Assembly: GCF_016892605.1 (NCBI RefSeq)
Contig: NZ_JAFEMV010000001.1
Coordinates: forward strand, 682,001-746,000
Direction: 5' to 3'
Length of the DNA: 64,000 nt
From: Desemzia sp. RIT 804
Lineage (GTDB): Bacteria; Bacillota; Bacilli; Lactobacillales; Carnobacteriaceae
The notes under the pieces are model-generated. The model saw nothing but the letters and a program-made list of their open reading frames with translations, did no database searches and had not been told where the DNA came from. The position numbers were made by a program, and so were the translations under genes. Each line of letters opens with the position of its first letter. Positions within the stretch are counted from its first letter, which is position 1. Below are positions 51,389-59,762 of this stretch, one piece after another.

Positions 51389-52627
51389 CTATTTTCCCTC
51401 CCATTTTTTGAATAAGGTTACGGCATTGTGTCCACCAAAACCTAGTGAATTATTTAATGCGTATTGAATTTCTTTAGCTCTACCTTCATTCGGAATGTAA
51501 TCTAAGTCACACTCTTCATCAGTTATTTGTAGACCGATAGTTGGAGGCAGAAAACCTTCTTGTAAAGCTTTCACACAAGCTACCGCTTCGATACCGCCAG
51601 CAGCACCTAATAAGTGACCAGTCATACTCTTTGTGCTTGAAATGGCTACTTGTGAAGCAGCGTCTCCTAAAGCGTATTTGATAGCTTTTGTTTCAGAAGA
51701 ATCATTTGCTGGAGTACTTGTTCCATGGGCATTGATGTACCCGATATCAGATGGTTGAATATTCGCTTCATCCATCGCTAATTTCATTGCTCTACCAGCT
51801 CCGCTTCCATCCGGTGATGGAGCTGTCATATGGTAGCCGTCTCCTGTTGCACCGTAACCAACGATTTCTGCATAGATAGTAGCGCCACGTTCAACAGCGT
51901 GATCAAGGCTTTCCAACATCAACACACCAGCACCTTCACCCATTACAAAACCATGACGTTCTTTGTCAAATGGAATAGACGCACGGTCAGGATCAGTACT
52001 TGTTGACAAAGCATTCAATGCCGCAAATCCAGAAATCCCGATTTCATTTATGGTTCCTTCTGCTCCACCTGCAATAATAATATCTGAGTAACCATGCTTG
52101 ATATTACGGAAAGCTTCTCCAATAGAGTTGTTTCCTGATGCACATGCCGTGACGATAGACGTGTTGATTCCTCTAGCACCAATAGCAATAGAGATATTCC
52201 CAGCTACCATGTTTCCAATAGCTAATGGAACAAATAATGGCGCAACACGTTGCGGACCTTTATCATGCATTTTAATGATTTGTTGTTCCATAGCGTTCAA
52301 TCCGCCAATACCAGAACCAACGATCACTCCAAAACGATCCATGTCTGTTTTTTCTATGTCGATACCGCTCGTTTCAACAGCTTGGATAGCTGCTGCAACT
52401 CCGTATTGTGAGAATTCATCCATACGTTTGGCAATCTTACGTTCCATATAATTTTTAGGATCAAAATCTTTTAATTCTCCAGCAACTGAAATTCCAGTTT
52501 CGCTGGCATCAAATTTAGTTATCTCTTGAATACCGTTTTTCCCTGCTTTTAAGCCTTCCCAAAAGGTTTCGGCTGAGTTACCTAATGGAGTAACTGCACC
52601 CATACCTGTAATGACTACACGATTCAT
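51389..52627 (-). CDS. fabF: 3-oxoacyl-ACP synthase II
   Basis: Elongating ketoacyl synthase. 412 residues. Catalytic Cys in VTACASGNNSIG (near 163), His in INAHGTSTPAND, second His in SMTGHLLGAAGG, and the C-terminal LGFGGHNAV. SD AGGAGG precedes the ATG. Some FabF proteins can extend cis-3-decenoyl-ACP and so take part in unsaturated chain formation. Confidence 0.96.
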   Translation of the reverse strand: MNRVVITGMGAVTPLGNSAETFWEGLKAGKNGIQEITKFDASETGISVAGELKDFDPKNYMERKIAKRMDEFSQYGVAAAIQAVETSGIDIEKTDMDRFGVIVGSGIGGLNAMEQQIIKMHDKGPQRVAPLFVPLAIGNMVAGNISIAIGARGINTSIVTACASGNNSIGEAFRNIKHGYSDIIIAGGAEGTINEIGISGFAALNALSTSTDPDRASIPFDKERHGFVMGEGAGVLMLESLDHAVERGATIYAEIVGYGATGDGYHMTAPSPDGSGAGRAMKLAMDEANIQPSDIGYINAHGTSTPANDSSETKAIKYALGDAASQVAISSTKSMTGHLLGAAGGIEAVACVKALQEGFLPPTIGLQITDEECDLDYIPNEGRAKEIQYALNNSLGFGGHNAVTLFKKWEGK

Positions 52628-52648
52628 TTGTGTTTGTCCTCCTTTTTA

Positions 52649-53386
52649 TTAACCGTTCATGACCATTCCGCCATCTACATTGACGACTTGACCTGTAATG
52701 TAACGGTTTTCGCTTAAAAATACTGCCAATCTAGCTACATCTTCAACGTTACCAAAACGTTTTAATGGAATTTGACCCACAGCTTGTTCTTTCATTTTAT
52801 CTGACAATACTTCTGTCATTTCAGTTTCAATAAAACCAGGGGCAATAGCATTGACTGTTATTCCTCTGGCCGCTAATTCTCGCGCTGCTGATTTAGTTAA
52901 ACCTACAACACCAGCTTTACTAGCTGCATAGTTGGCTTGGCCAACATTTCCTACTAAGCCCACAACACTGGACATATTAATAATCGTGCCGCTTTTTTGT
53001 TTCAGCATCACTTTTGAAGCATGACGAATCGTATTGAATGTTCCTTTTAAGTTGACGTTTACAGCTAAATCAAAATCTTCTTCAGCCATTCGCATCAATA
53101 ACATATCTTTTGTGATTCCTGCATTATTTACTAGTACATCTACGCTGCCAAAAACTTCTTTGGCTTCTTCGATCAACTTTTGTGCAAAATCAAAATCACT
53201 GACATCTCCTAAAATTGTATGCGTTTTTGCGCCTAAAGCTTCTAGTTCTTCCATCAAACTCTCCGCTATCGGCTTACGGCCGTTTAAAACGATGTTTGCG
53301 CCTTTTTTTGCAAATTCTACAGCAACGGCTTTACCAATTCCTCTAGAACTTCCAGTAACAATAACAGTTTTGTCTTTTAGATTCAT
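52649..53386 (-). CDS. fabG: 3-oxoacyl-ACP reductase
   Basis: NADPH-dependent SDR, 245 residues. Cofactor motif TGSSRGIGKAVA; LVNNAGITKD; catalytic Ser of NMSSVVGLVGN; YAASKAGVVG with Tyr and Lys; C-terminal NVDGGMVM. Sits between fabD and fabF in the usual order. Confidence 0.96.
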   Translation of the reverse strand: MNLKDKTVIVTGSSRGIGKAVAVEFAKKGANIVLNGRKPIAESLMEELEALGAKTHTILGDVSDFDFAQKLIEEAKEVFGSVDVLVNNAGITKDMLLMRMAEEDFDLAVNVNLKGTFNTIRHASKVMLKQKSGTIINMSSVVGLVGNVGQANYAASKAGVVGLTKSAARELAARGITVNAIAPGFIETEMTEVLSDKMKEQAVGQIPLKRFGNVEDVARLAVFLSENRYITGQVVNVDGGMVMNG

Positions 53387-53420
53387 ATTCTCATCCTTTT
53401 TCTGCTATTTTCTATTTGAT

Positions 53421-54353
53421 TTACACAATTTTCTGCAGCATTTTTTCGAGCGATTTAATGTTCTCAACATTTACAATTTTTACTGTTTTATCGATTTTTT
53501 TAATAAAACTGCTTAATGCTTTACCCGGTCCGATCTCAATAAATGTATCTACTCCCATTTCGATCATTTTTTGGACACTGTCTTCCCAATACACTGGAGA
53601 CATCACTTGTTTGACCATTAGTTCTTGGATCGATTCAGCATCTTCAAATGGTTGAGCGGTCGTATTACTAATAACCGGAATCATGGGATCCGCTATCGTA
53701 ACTGTTTTAATTTCTTCTTTCAATTGTCTAGCTGCTGGTTCCAATAAACTAGTATGAAAAGGACCGCTGACTGCTAAAGGCACCACACGTTTAGCTCCTG
53801 CTTCGACTAATCTCTCACTAGCTATCTCAACCGGCTCTTTTAATCCTGCGATCGCAATTTGACCTGGCATATTGTAGTTTGCTGGAGAAACAATTCCATA
53901 CTCCGCAGCAACTTCTTGACAAACTTGTTCAATAACCAAACGTTCTAATCCCATAACAGCAGCCATGGATCCTTCTCCAAGCGGAACTGCTTCAGTCATG
54001 AATTTACCTCGTTTCTTTACTAAACGAAGAGCCTCTGGAAATGATAGTACACCCGCCTTTACAAAGGCACTGTATTCTCCTAAACTTAGACCAGCAACCA
54101 CATCAGGTTGAAGACCTTTTTCTTTTAATAAAGCGTCAATGGCCATGCTAACCGTTAGAATAGCTGGTTGTGTGTACGTTGTTTGATTCAATAAGTCGTT
54201 TTCTTCAAAACAAAGAGCTTGCATATCTAATTGCAATATTTCACTTGCTTGCTGAAAAACTTCTTTTACGCTGTCATAGTGTTCATAAAGTTCTTTCCCC
54301 ATACCTGCGTATTGAGCACCTTGACCACTATATACAAATGCAATTTTCATCAT
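53421..54353 (-). CDS. fabD: Malonyl-CoA:ACP transacylase
   Basis: Loads malonate onto ACP. 310 residues. FVYSGQGAQYAGMG at the N-terminus; nucleophile elbow AGLSLGEYSAF (Ser near 92); catalytic His in SGPFHTSLL; a Gln in TYTQPAILTVS. The ATG at 54353 follows AGGAA by about 7 nt; a GTG two codons earlier overlaps the spacing. The 90-bp gap to fabK contains a structured T-tailed hairpin, unlike the tight joins elsewhere in the operon. Confidence 0.95.
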   Translation of the reverse strand: MMKIAFVYSGQGAQYAGMGKELYEHYDSVKEVFQQASEILQLDMQALCFEENDLLNQTTYTQPAILTVSMAIDALLKEKGLQPDVVAGLSLGEYSAFVKAGVLSFPEALRLVKKRGKFMTEAVPLGEGSMAAVMGLERLVIEQVCQEVAAEYGIVSPANYNMPGQIAIAGLKEPVEIASERLVEAGAKRVVPLAVSGPFHTSLLEPAARQLKEEIKTVTIADPMIPVISNTTAQPFEDAESIQELMVKQVMSPVYWEDSVQKMIEMGVDTFIEIGPGKALSSFIKKIDKTVKIVNVENIKSLEKMLQKIV

Positions 54354-54365
54354 TTTCACTTCCTA

Positions 54366-54421
54366 AAAAAAGAACTAGAAAACTATCGGAAGCAAAAAGA
54401 ACTTCTTTTAGCTTTCTAGCT
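54366..54421 (-). terminator. Candidate attenuator between fabK and fabD
   Basis: On the minus strand AGCTAGAAA pairs with TTTCTAGTT (one G-U). An inner hairpin GCTAAAAGAA / TTCTTTTTGC follows, and the structure ends in CTTTTTTTAGG right before the fabD SD. It has the form of an intrinsic terminator inside the operon; complete termination would stop fabD to accA, so partial read-through is inferred. Confidence 0.5.
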
Positions 54422-54450
54422 AATATAATGGGGCTGATTGTTAGAAGAGA

Positions 54451-55410
54451 TTATGCCTCTAACAAACTAGCTTGTTTACGAATAATATCTTGGTATTCAG
54501 TCATTAATTCTTGAATGATTTCATGACAACTTTGTTCTTTCTTCACTAAACCGGCACTTTGACCAGACATGAATGAACCAGTGTCTTTATCTCCATCAAT
54601 AACCGCTCTCTTCAATGCACCTTTACCCATTGCTTCTAAACGATCAAAATCTGGATTTTCATCACTCGTGATTTCTTTTTCTACTTTTAAGTATTGACGA
54701 GTCAGTTTATTACGCAACACACGGACAGGGTGACCTGTGATTTGTCCTGTAATAACTGTATCAATATCTTTTGCTTTGATAATAGCATCTTTGAAGTTTT
54801 GATGAACGGTACTTTCATTAGCTACTACAAAACGTGTTCCTAGTTGCGCAGCCGAAGCACCTAACATGAAGGCAGCGGCAACGCCACGTCCATCAGCAAT
54901 TCCTCCAGCAGCGATGACAGGGATGTTGACTGCATCAACAACTTGAGGAACTAGGTTCATGCTGGTTGTTTTACCAATATGTCCCCCTGCTTCCATACCT
55001 TCACAAATAATAGCGTCTGCACCTTCGTTTTCCATTCTTCTCGCTAAAGCAACAGAAGCTACTACTGGAATAACAACAGTGCCAACAGCTTTAAATTGAG
55101 CCATGTAGCGACCTGGAGAACCAGCTCCAGTAGTCACCACTTTAATGCCTTCTTCGCAAACTATTTTGACAACATCTTCTACATATGGTGAAAGGAGTAA
55201 TACATTAATCCCGAAAGGTTTGTCCGTTAATTTTTTGGTTTCATGGATCAATTCACGAACCGTTTCTCCTGTAGCATGGCCACATGCAAGAATACCTAAC
55301 CCTCCAGCATTTGATACAGCACTCACAAGACTAGGATTCGCTACCCAAGACATTGCACCTTGAATGATTGGGTATTTTATTCCAAGTTTTTTTATTAAAT
55401 CTGTCTGCAT
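54451..55410 (-). CDS. fabK: Enoyl-ACP reductase II (FMN-dependent FabK)
   Basis: NADH/FMN enoyl reductase completing each elongation round; the triclosan-resistant type found in streptococci and enterococci. 319 residues, TIM barrel of the nitronate-monooxygenase/FabK family: YPIIQGAMSWVANP, GGLGILACGHA, TTGAGSPG, EGMEAGGHIG (catalytic His), AAGGIADGRG and AQLGTRFVV. Third gene after fabT in the usual Lactobacillales order. Confidence 0.96.
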   Translation of the reverse strand: MQTDLIKKLGIKYPIIQGAMSWVANPSLVSAVSNAGGLGILACGHATGETVRELIHETKKLTDKPFGINVLLLSPYVEDVVKIVCEEGIKVVTTGAGSPGRYMAQFKAVGTVVIPVVASVALARRMENEGADAIICEGMEAGGHIGKTTSMNLVPQVVDAVNIPVIAAGGIADGRGVAAAFMLGASAAQLGTRFVVANESTVHQNFKDAIIKAKDIDTVITGQITGHPVRVLRNKLTRQYLKVEKEITSDENPDFDRLEAMGKGALKRAVIDGDKDTGSFMSGQSAGLVKKEQSCHEIIQELMTEYQDIIRKQASLLEA

Positions 55411-55441
55411 ACAGATATTTCCTTCTTTCTATATGTAGAAT

Positions 55442-55672
55442 TTATTTTTTAGCTACTTCTGCTTCTACAAAGTTTACAATATCTTGTACTGTGTTTAATC
55501 CTTCTTCTGATTCGATCTTGATATCAAATTCATCTTCGATATCATTGATGATTTGGAATAAGTCTAAACTATCTGCTTCTAAGTCTTCACGGAAGTTGGT
55601 AGTTAATTGTACTTCTTCCTCGTCTTTGTCTAATTGGTCCATAATAATTTCTTGAATTTTTGAAAATGTCAT
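55442..55672 (-). CDS. acpP: Acyl carrier protein
   Basis: 76 residues, acidic. The phosphopantetheine Ser is in [12 protein letters not shown] (DSL motif, near 37). The ATG at 55672 is chosen because GGAGG lies just upstream, giving [14 protein letters not shown]. Flanked by fabH and fabK as in streptococci. Confidence 0.96.
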   Translation of the reverse strand: MTFSKIQEIIMDQLDKDEEEVQLTTNFREDLEADSLDLFQIINDIEDEFDIKIESEEGLNTVQDIVNFVEAEVAKK

Positions 55673-55708
55673 TGTTGTTTCCTCCATTAATATATATTAT
55701 TTTTTTAT

Positions 55709-56686
55709 TTATAGCTGAATGAGCATGGATCCCCATGTCAATCCGCCACCAAAGCCCGTTAAAACAATTTTTTTGCTGCTTCCAAGAACTAATTTGTCCT
55801 CAGCAACTAATTCATGCAAGAGAATAGGGATACTTGCTGCTGATGTATTCCCATATTTGCTGATATTTACAGCAAATAACTCTGGTGAAACTTTCAATTT
55901 TTTTGCGATAGCTTTTAAGATCCGCTCGTTTGCCTGGTGAGCCACTATGCATTCCACATCCTCGAAAGGAGTATTTGTATCGCTTAACAGATTTTGAATA
56001 CTTTGCGGAACACTGCGAATAGCAAAATCAAAAATGCTTCGTCCTTCCATTTGTAAAGGATACTGATATTCAGCTTCTTGTGAACTCCATTTTTCAGAAA
56101 GAGACAATGTTCCTGCGGTAAGTGCATGTCCGCGGCTTCCATCAGCATGGATGTCTTCTCCTAACACGAAGGATTCTCCTTGAGTATGTTTTAGCAACAC
56201 ACCGCCAGCTCCATCCCCAAAAAGAACAGCTGTGCTTCGATCGCTCCAATCCACAATCTTCGACATAACTTCACCGCCTAGGACTAATCCGTAACGGTAA
56301 CTGCCCGACTGCATCAACTTATCGGCTATCGATAAAGCATACACAAATCCTGAACAAGCAGCATTGACATCAAAAGACATAATTGAATGAGCACCTATTT
56401 TGTCTTGCACCAGGCTTGCTGTCGAAGGGCTTAAGTAGTCAGGGGTCATTGTTGCAACAACAATGAAATCCACTTCTTCAGCGCTGACACCTGCGTTTGA
56501 CAAAATGTGTTGAGCGGCTTTGGCACATAAGTCTGACGTATTTTCAGTTTCGCTTATACGACGTTCTTCAATACCTGTACGGCTCTTTATCCATTCATCA
56601 GAAGTCTCTAAAAATGTTTCTAATTGTTCATTGGAAATGATTCTCTCTGGTACATAACTTCCTGTACCGACTATTTTAGTTCCCAT
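55709..56686 (-). CDS. fabH: 3-oxoacyl-ACP synthase III
   Basis: Starts chains by condensing acetyl-CoA with malonyl-ACP. 325 residues. Catalytic Cys in DVNAACSGFVYAL (near 110), His in IVAHQANERI, Asn in KYGNTSAASIP. The ATG at 56686 gives MGTKIVGTGSYVPE, the family N-terminus; a TTG three codons earlier is equally near a weak SD. Follows fabT by 18 bp. Confidence 0.95.
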   Translation of the reverse strand: MGTKIVGTGSYVPERIISNEQLETFLETSDEWIKSRTGIEERRISETENTSDLCAKAAQHILSNAGVSAEEVDFIVVATMTPDYLSPSTASLVQDKIGAHSIMSFDVNAACSGFVYALSIADKLMQSGSYRYGLVLGGEVMSKIVDWSDRSTAVLFGDGAGGVLLKHTQGESFVLGEDIHADGSRGHALTAGTLSLSEKWSSQEAEYQYPLQMEGRSIFDFAIRSVPQSIQNLLSDTNTPFEDVECIVAHQANERILKAIAKKLKVSPELFAVNISKYGNTSAASIPILLHELVAEDKLVLGSSKKIVLTGFGGGLTWGSMLIQL

Positions 56687-56704
56687 TCCATTCAACTCTG
56701 TTCT

Positions 56705-57154
56705 CTATAAAGAATTTTTTGTACGATCTAAGAATAGATGTAAATTTCTCAAGCCTTTTACTAAAATTTCTGCTTCCTCTTCGCTTAGATCACTAAGCGT
56801 TTCTTTGACCATGTCACGATGAAATTTATCGTGCAGCCGGTAAAGCAAACGTCCTTTTTTAGTCAGCCCAAGTTTAACTACTCTTCTATCCTCTTCACTT
56901 CTGATACGTTCTACGTAGCCCTTTTTCACTAAGTTATTTATTGACACAGTCAATGTTCCTACTGTTACATAAGTTTTCTTAGCTACTTCTGAGGTCGTGT
57001 TTTCTCCGTACATTCCAATAGCTTCGATTGTGTGCATTTCTTTGATAGATAAATCATTAAATCTGCTGCCTTTTAAGGCGTTTTCTTCAATAATTAAGAC
57101 TTCATTGAATATCTTAACTAAATAAGGATTTATCTCATTGACTATTTTATCCAC
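56705..57154 (-). CDS. fabT: MarR-family fatty acid synthesis repressor FabT
   Basis: Represses the fab operon when bound to long-chain acyl-ACP (known in streptococci and lactococci). 149 residues, winged helix. The family hallmark IKEMHTIEAIGMYGENTTSEVA is present (helix 2-3; cited in part as IEAIGMYGENT), the recognition helix TYVTVGTLTVSINNLVK and wing RSEEDRRVVKLGLT. The start is GTG at 57154, 6 nt after GGGAGG; the frame upstream of it is not coding. First gene of the operon; fabM, which precedes fabT in streptococci, is absent. Confidence 0.94.
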   Translation of the reverse strand: MDKIVNEINPYLVKIFNEVLIIEENALKGSRFNDLSIKEMHTIEAIGMYGENTTSEVAKKTYVTVGTLTVSINNLVKKGYVERIRSEEDRRVVKLGLTKKGRLLYRLHDKFHRDMVKETLSDLSEEEAEILVKGLRNLHLFLDRTKNSL

Positions 57155-57195
57155 ATCGCTCCTCCCATCTGATGAATGCCCAAAACGAAAATTAG

Positions 57196-57253
57196 TTTGA
57201 ACATCAAAATGTTTGACAATCAAAATACTAATCCATTTTAGATTAACTGTCAA
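57196..57253 (-). promoter_or_regulatory. fab operon promoter with tandem FabT operators
   Basis: Minus strand: TTGACA (57248-57253), 17-bp spacer, TAGTAT (57225-57230). Directly downstream are two palindromes TTTGA-N3-TCAAA: 57212-57224 (TTTGACAATCAAA as read on plus) and 57196-57208 (TTTGAACATCAAA), 16 bp centre to centre. They match the FabT box form known in streptococci and cover the transcription start, fitting autorepression. Confidence 0.85.
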
Positions 57254-57254
57254 T

Positions 57255-57551
57255 AAAAAATCGCATTTTTTTTGCTATTTATTTTTAAACATTGTTGTAC
57301 CAACGTTTCATCAATAAGTATTTTGACACTCAAAGTAATTAACAAGATGAAAAAGCGAACATAGATTGTTCTTTGGAATATTTGAATTTGAAATTTTCTG
57401 AATGACTTTAGAAAATAAAAGTTGGTTGCAAAGTTACTTTCTCGGACAAAAAGTGAGTTTAAACAATCAAGTTGTATGCTAAAGAAACTTCTATTGTTTT
57501 GCTCCTTTAAAAACTTCTGATCTCCTTTTGCAGTTCTTCTAAAAATACACA
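57255..57551. other. Gene-free region upstream of fabT, with a third FabT-like box
   Basis: About 300 bp of A/T-rich DNA where fabM might be expected; no fabM fragment was recognised. It holds TTTGACACTCAAA at 57322-57334, the same TTTGA-N3-TCAAA palindrome, about 115 bp upstream of the promoter boxes. A 101-codon minus-strand open frame here looks random in composition and is not called. Confidence 0.5.
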
Positions 57552-57557
57552 ACAAAA

Positions 57558-57585
57558 AAGTTGAACCCTATTTAGGATCCAACTT
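57558..57585 (-). terminator. Terminator after the DUF2187 gene
   Basis: 11-bp stem (two G-U pairs) AAGTTGGATCC / GGGTTCAACTT on the minus strand, 6-nt loop, followed by TTTTTT; 15 bp after the stop. Confidence 0.85.
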
Positions 57586-57600
57586 CTTAATTTATATTTT

Positions 57601-57933
57601 TTAGAGAACAGTTTGTTCAATATCTTTAAAATTCACAATTGTTCTATCTTCCATTAAATCTTTCATTTTGTCAGAAGATAGATCCCATGAAATATCTACA
57701 ACAGCACTATTTTTCAATAGCTTTGTAATGACACCTGCCATTTTTTCATCACGGAATGTAAAAATAATTTTATCTCCAACATCTGGTTTAAAAGACAACT
57801 TAATCTCTTCAATCATTTCAACAGCTTCATTATAGGGTACCCCTAGAAGAGTTGCAATTCTCGAATTGCTCGCGCCTTTTCTAAGTTCCACTTCAACTAA
57901 CGATTGAATTTCTTTGGTAATTTTATTACCCAT
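57601..57933 (-). CDS. DUF2187 (YkvS-like) protein with N-terminal helical extension
   Basis: 110 residues. The C-terminal half (about 50-107: VGDKIIFTFRDEKMAGVITK, SAVVDIS) has the KOW/SH3-like pattern of DUF2187. Residues 1-48 look like a small helix-turn-helix (RKGASNSRIATLLGVPYNEAVEMI). Function unknown; a nucleic-acid-binding role is a guess from these folds. SD GAGGGG precedes the ATG. Single gene with its own terminator. Confidence 0.65.
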   Translation of the reverse strand: MGNKITKEIQSLVEVELRKGASNSRIATLLGVPYNEAVEMIEEIKLSFKPDVGDKIIFTFRDEKMAGVITKLLKNSAVVDISWDLSSDKMKDLMEDRTIVNFKDIEQTVL

Positions 57934-58091
57934 TTAATCCCCTCATTTCTTCAACTCTATAAAGAATGTAACTTATAAAAAAACAAACTTTTACTCTTAA
58001 ACTTCTCTTTCATTATAACACAATTATAATTTTTAGCAAAATAACTAATGTTTCTTTAATTTACACTCATTATTCTTTCAAACAAAAAAAC

Positions 58092-58123
58092 TACAATGGT
58101 AAAGTCTAGCCTTTACCATCGTA
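58092..58123 (-). terminator. Terminator of the mhq operon
   Basis: 13-bp stem with one mismatch (TACGATGGTAAAG / CTTTACCATTGTA on the minus strand), 6-nt loop, T7 run; 40 bp after the hydrolase stop. Confidence 0.85.
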
Positions 58124-58162
58124 ATTTTAGTTATGTTAAAAAAAGATATTGCTTGGTACTTT

Positions 58163-58771
58163 TTAAGCAAAATTTTCAGCATACCACTGAGCAGCTGCAA
58201 GCACTTCTTTTTGAGTTAACGAGTGTCCATGTTGTCCCCAATCAATGTCTACTGAAGAGCCAGCTTCTTCGAGAAGTTGTTTTAAGTCTTTGCTTTCTTG
58301 AGGAGCACAAATTGGATCATTTTCTCCTGCCCCAATAAAGACCGGCACCTGGCTTAAATCAGGTAGCTCCAACCCTCTAAGCGGAACCATTGGATGATGA
58401 AGAATAGCTCCTTTTAACACGTCTTGGTAACGGAATAATAAGCTTCCCGCAATATTTGCACCGTTTGAATAACCGATCGCAACCACATTGTCTCGATCGA
58501 AGCCATATTTCTTAGATGCTTCATCAATAAAATCTGCTAAATTTTTTGTTTCTTCTTTTAAATTCTCAATATCGAAAACACCCTCAGCTAATCGTTTAAA
58601 ATAACGAGGCATCCCATTTTCAACTATATTTCCACGCACACTCAACACTGACGCTTCTGCATCAACCATTTCTGCTAGCGGTAATAGATCTGTTTCAGTT
58701 CCACCAGTTCCGTGTAACAATAATAATGTTGGTTTTGATGGATTTGTTCCTTTTTTAAATAAATGTTTCAT
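58163..58771 (-). CDS. mhqD: Alpha/beta hydrolase of the MhqD / carboxylesterase type
   Basis: 202 residues, phospholipase/carboxylesterase-like fold. LLLLHGTGGTE (oxyanion loop), nucleophile GYSNGANIA (Ser near 110), Asp in GENDPICAP and His in GQHGHSLT complete the triad. The ATG at 58771 has AGAGG 9 nt upstream; an in-frame TTG three codons before is unnecessary. Downstream of the dioxygenase (gap 19 bp), the same pairing as Bacillus mhqE-mhqD, where the proteins protect against quinones and catechols. Confidence 0.82.
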   Translation of the reverse strand: MKHLFKKGTNPSKPTLLLLHGTGGTETDLLPLAEMVDAEASVLSVRGNIVENGMPRYFKRLAEGVFDIENLKEETKNLADFIDEASKKYGFDRDNVVAIGYSNGANIAGSLLFRYQDVLKGAILHHPMVPLRGLELPDLSQVPVFIGAGENDPICAPQESKDLKQLLEEAGSSVDIDWGQHGHSLTQKEVLAAAQWYAENFA

Positions 58772-58790
58772 CAATCTCAACCTCTCTCAT

Positions 58791-59735
58791 TTATTCTGGT
58801 TTGATTGTGCGTAACTCAACGGGCGTTAAGCTAGCTTCCATTTGCTCACGGTATTCTTCAAATTGCTTAGGCAACATTAGTTTTTCGCCCATTGTTTCGT
58901 AAGACTCATCATGCGCAAAACCAGGACCATCCGTAGCAATCTCAAATAAAATACCGCCGCGTTCTCTATAGTAAACAGCCTTGAAGTAATTACGATCTTT
59001 CACTTCTGTAGGATAAAAACCTTTTTCTTTTACCCAGCTGCTCCACTCAAGATGATCCAGATCATTTTCAGCTCGCCATGCGATGTGATGGACCATGCCT
59101 ACGCCGATTTCACCTTGTCCAACCGATACATTTTTTAAATCGATGATATTCCCAATCTTTCCCGTTGCTTTATACCGTACGAGCCCATCTTCTTCCGCGA
59201 CTCTTTCTAATCCCATAACATTTTCCAAAGCAGCTGCTGTTTCAGCAGGAGCTGAAGAATACAATGTAGTTCCTGCAAGCCCTTTAATAGCTACATCAGC
59301 AGTTACTCCACTGAATGGATACGGATTTTCTGTACCACCAGCTCTGGCAACTAATTCCAACTGCAAGCCATGGGGATCTTCGAAAGCTAAATAGTCTTCT
59401 CCAAAACGAGTAAGTGTTTCAACTTTTATGTCAAAAGAACTTAATCGTTTTTCCCAAAAAGACAGTGATCCTTCTGGCACCAAGTACGACGTGACGCCAA
59501 CTTGTCCATCTCCTATCTTTCCTTTGGGGGCATTTTCCCAAGGGAAGAACGTAATGATTGTTCCTGGTTGGCCTCCTTCATTTCCAAAATACAAATGATA
59601 AGTGCCAGGATCATCAAAATTCACTGTTTTTTTAATGAGTCGCAATCCTAGTACAGATCCATAAAAATCAACGTTTTCTTGAGGATGACCCACTATAGCT
59701 GTTATATGGTGGATTCCTGCGGTTTGTTTTCCCAT
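58791..59735 (-). CDS. mhqE: Ring-cleaving (glyoxalase-fold) dioxygenase of the MhqE/MhqO family
   Basis: 314 residues, two vicinal-oxygen-chelate repeats. Metal ligands visible: His in TAGIHHITAI (near 10), His in MVHHIAWRA (near 222) and Glu in ILFEIATDGPGF (near 270). The C-terminal LMLPKQFEEYREQ is typical of this subgroup. Proposed to cleave hydroquinone-like compounds during quinone stress; the substrate is not proven. Between the MarR regulator (gap 27 bp) and the hydrolase. Confidence 0.88.
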   Translation of the reverse strand: MGKQTAGIHHITAIVGHPQENVDFYGSVLGLRLIKKTVNFDDPGTYHLYFGNEGGQPGTIITFFPWENAPKGKIGDGQVGVTSYLVPEGSLSFWEKRLSSFDIKVETLTRFGEDYLAFEDPHGLQLELVARAGGTENPYPFSGVTADVAIKGLAGTTLYSSAPAETAAALENVMGLERVAEEDGLVRYKATGKIGNIIDLKNVSVGQGEIGVGMVHHIAWRAENDLDHLEWSSWVKEKGFYPTEVKDRNYFKAVYYRERGGILFEIATDGPGFAHDESYETMGEKLMLPKQFEEYREQMEASLTPVELRTIKPE

Positions 59736-59762
59736 AAGCTACTCTCCTGACTGTTTTATCGA

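Noticed and set aside
53034-53516. Plus-strand frame of 160 codons over fabG/fabD
   Set aside because: Antisense shadow spanning two well-supported genes, without SD or promoter.
57250-57555. A 101-codon minus-strand frame upstream of fabT
   Set aside because: No ribosome binding site, F/I/K-rich composition expected from A/T-rich DNA, and it overlaps the fab promoter.
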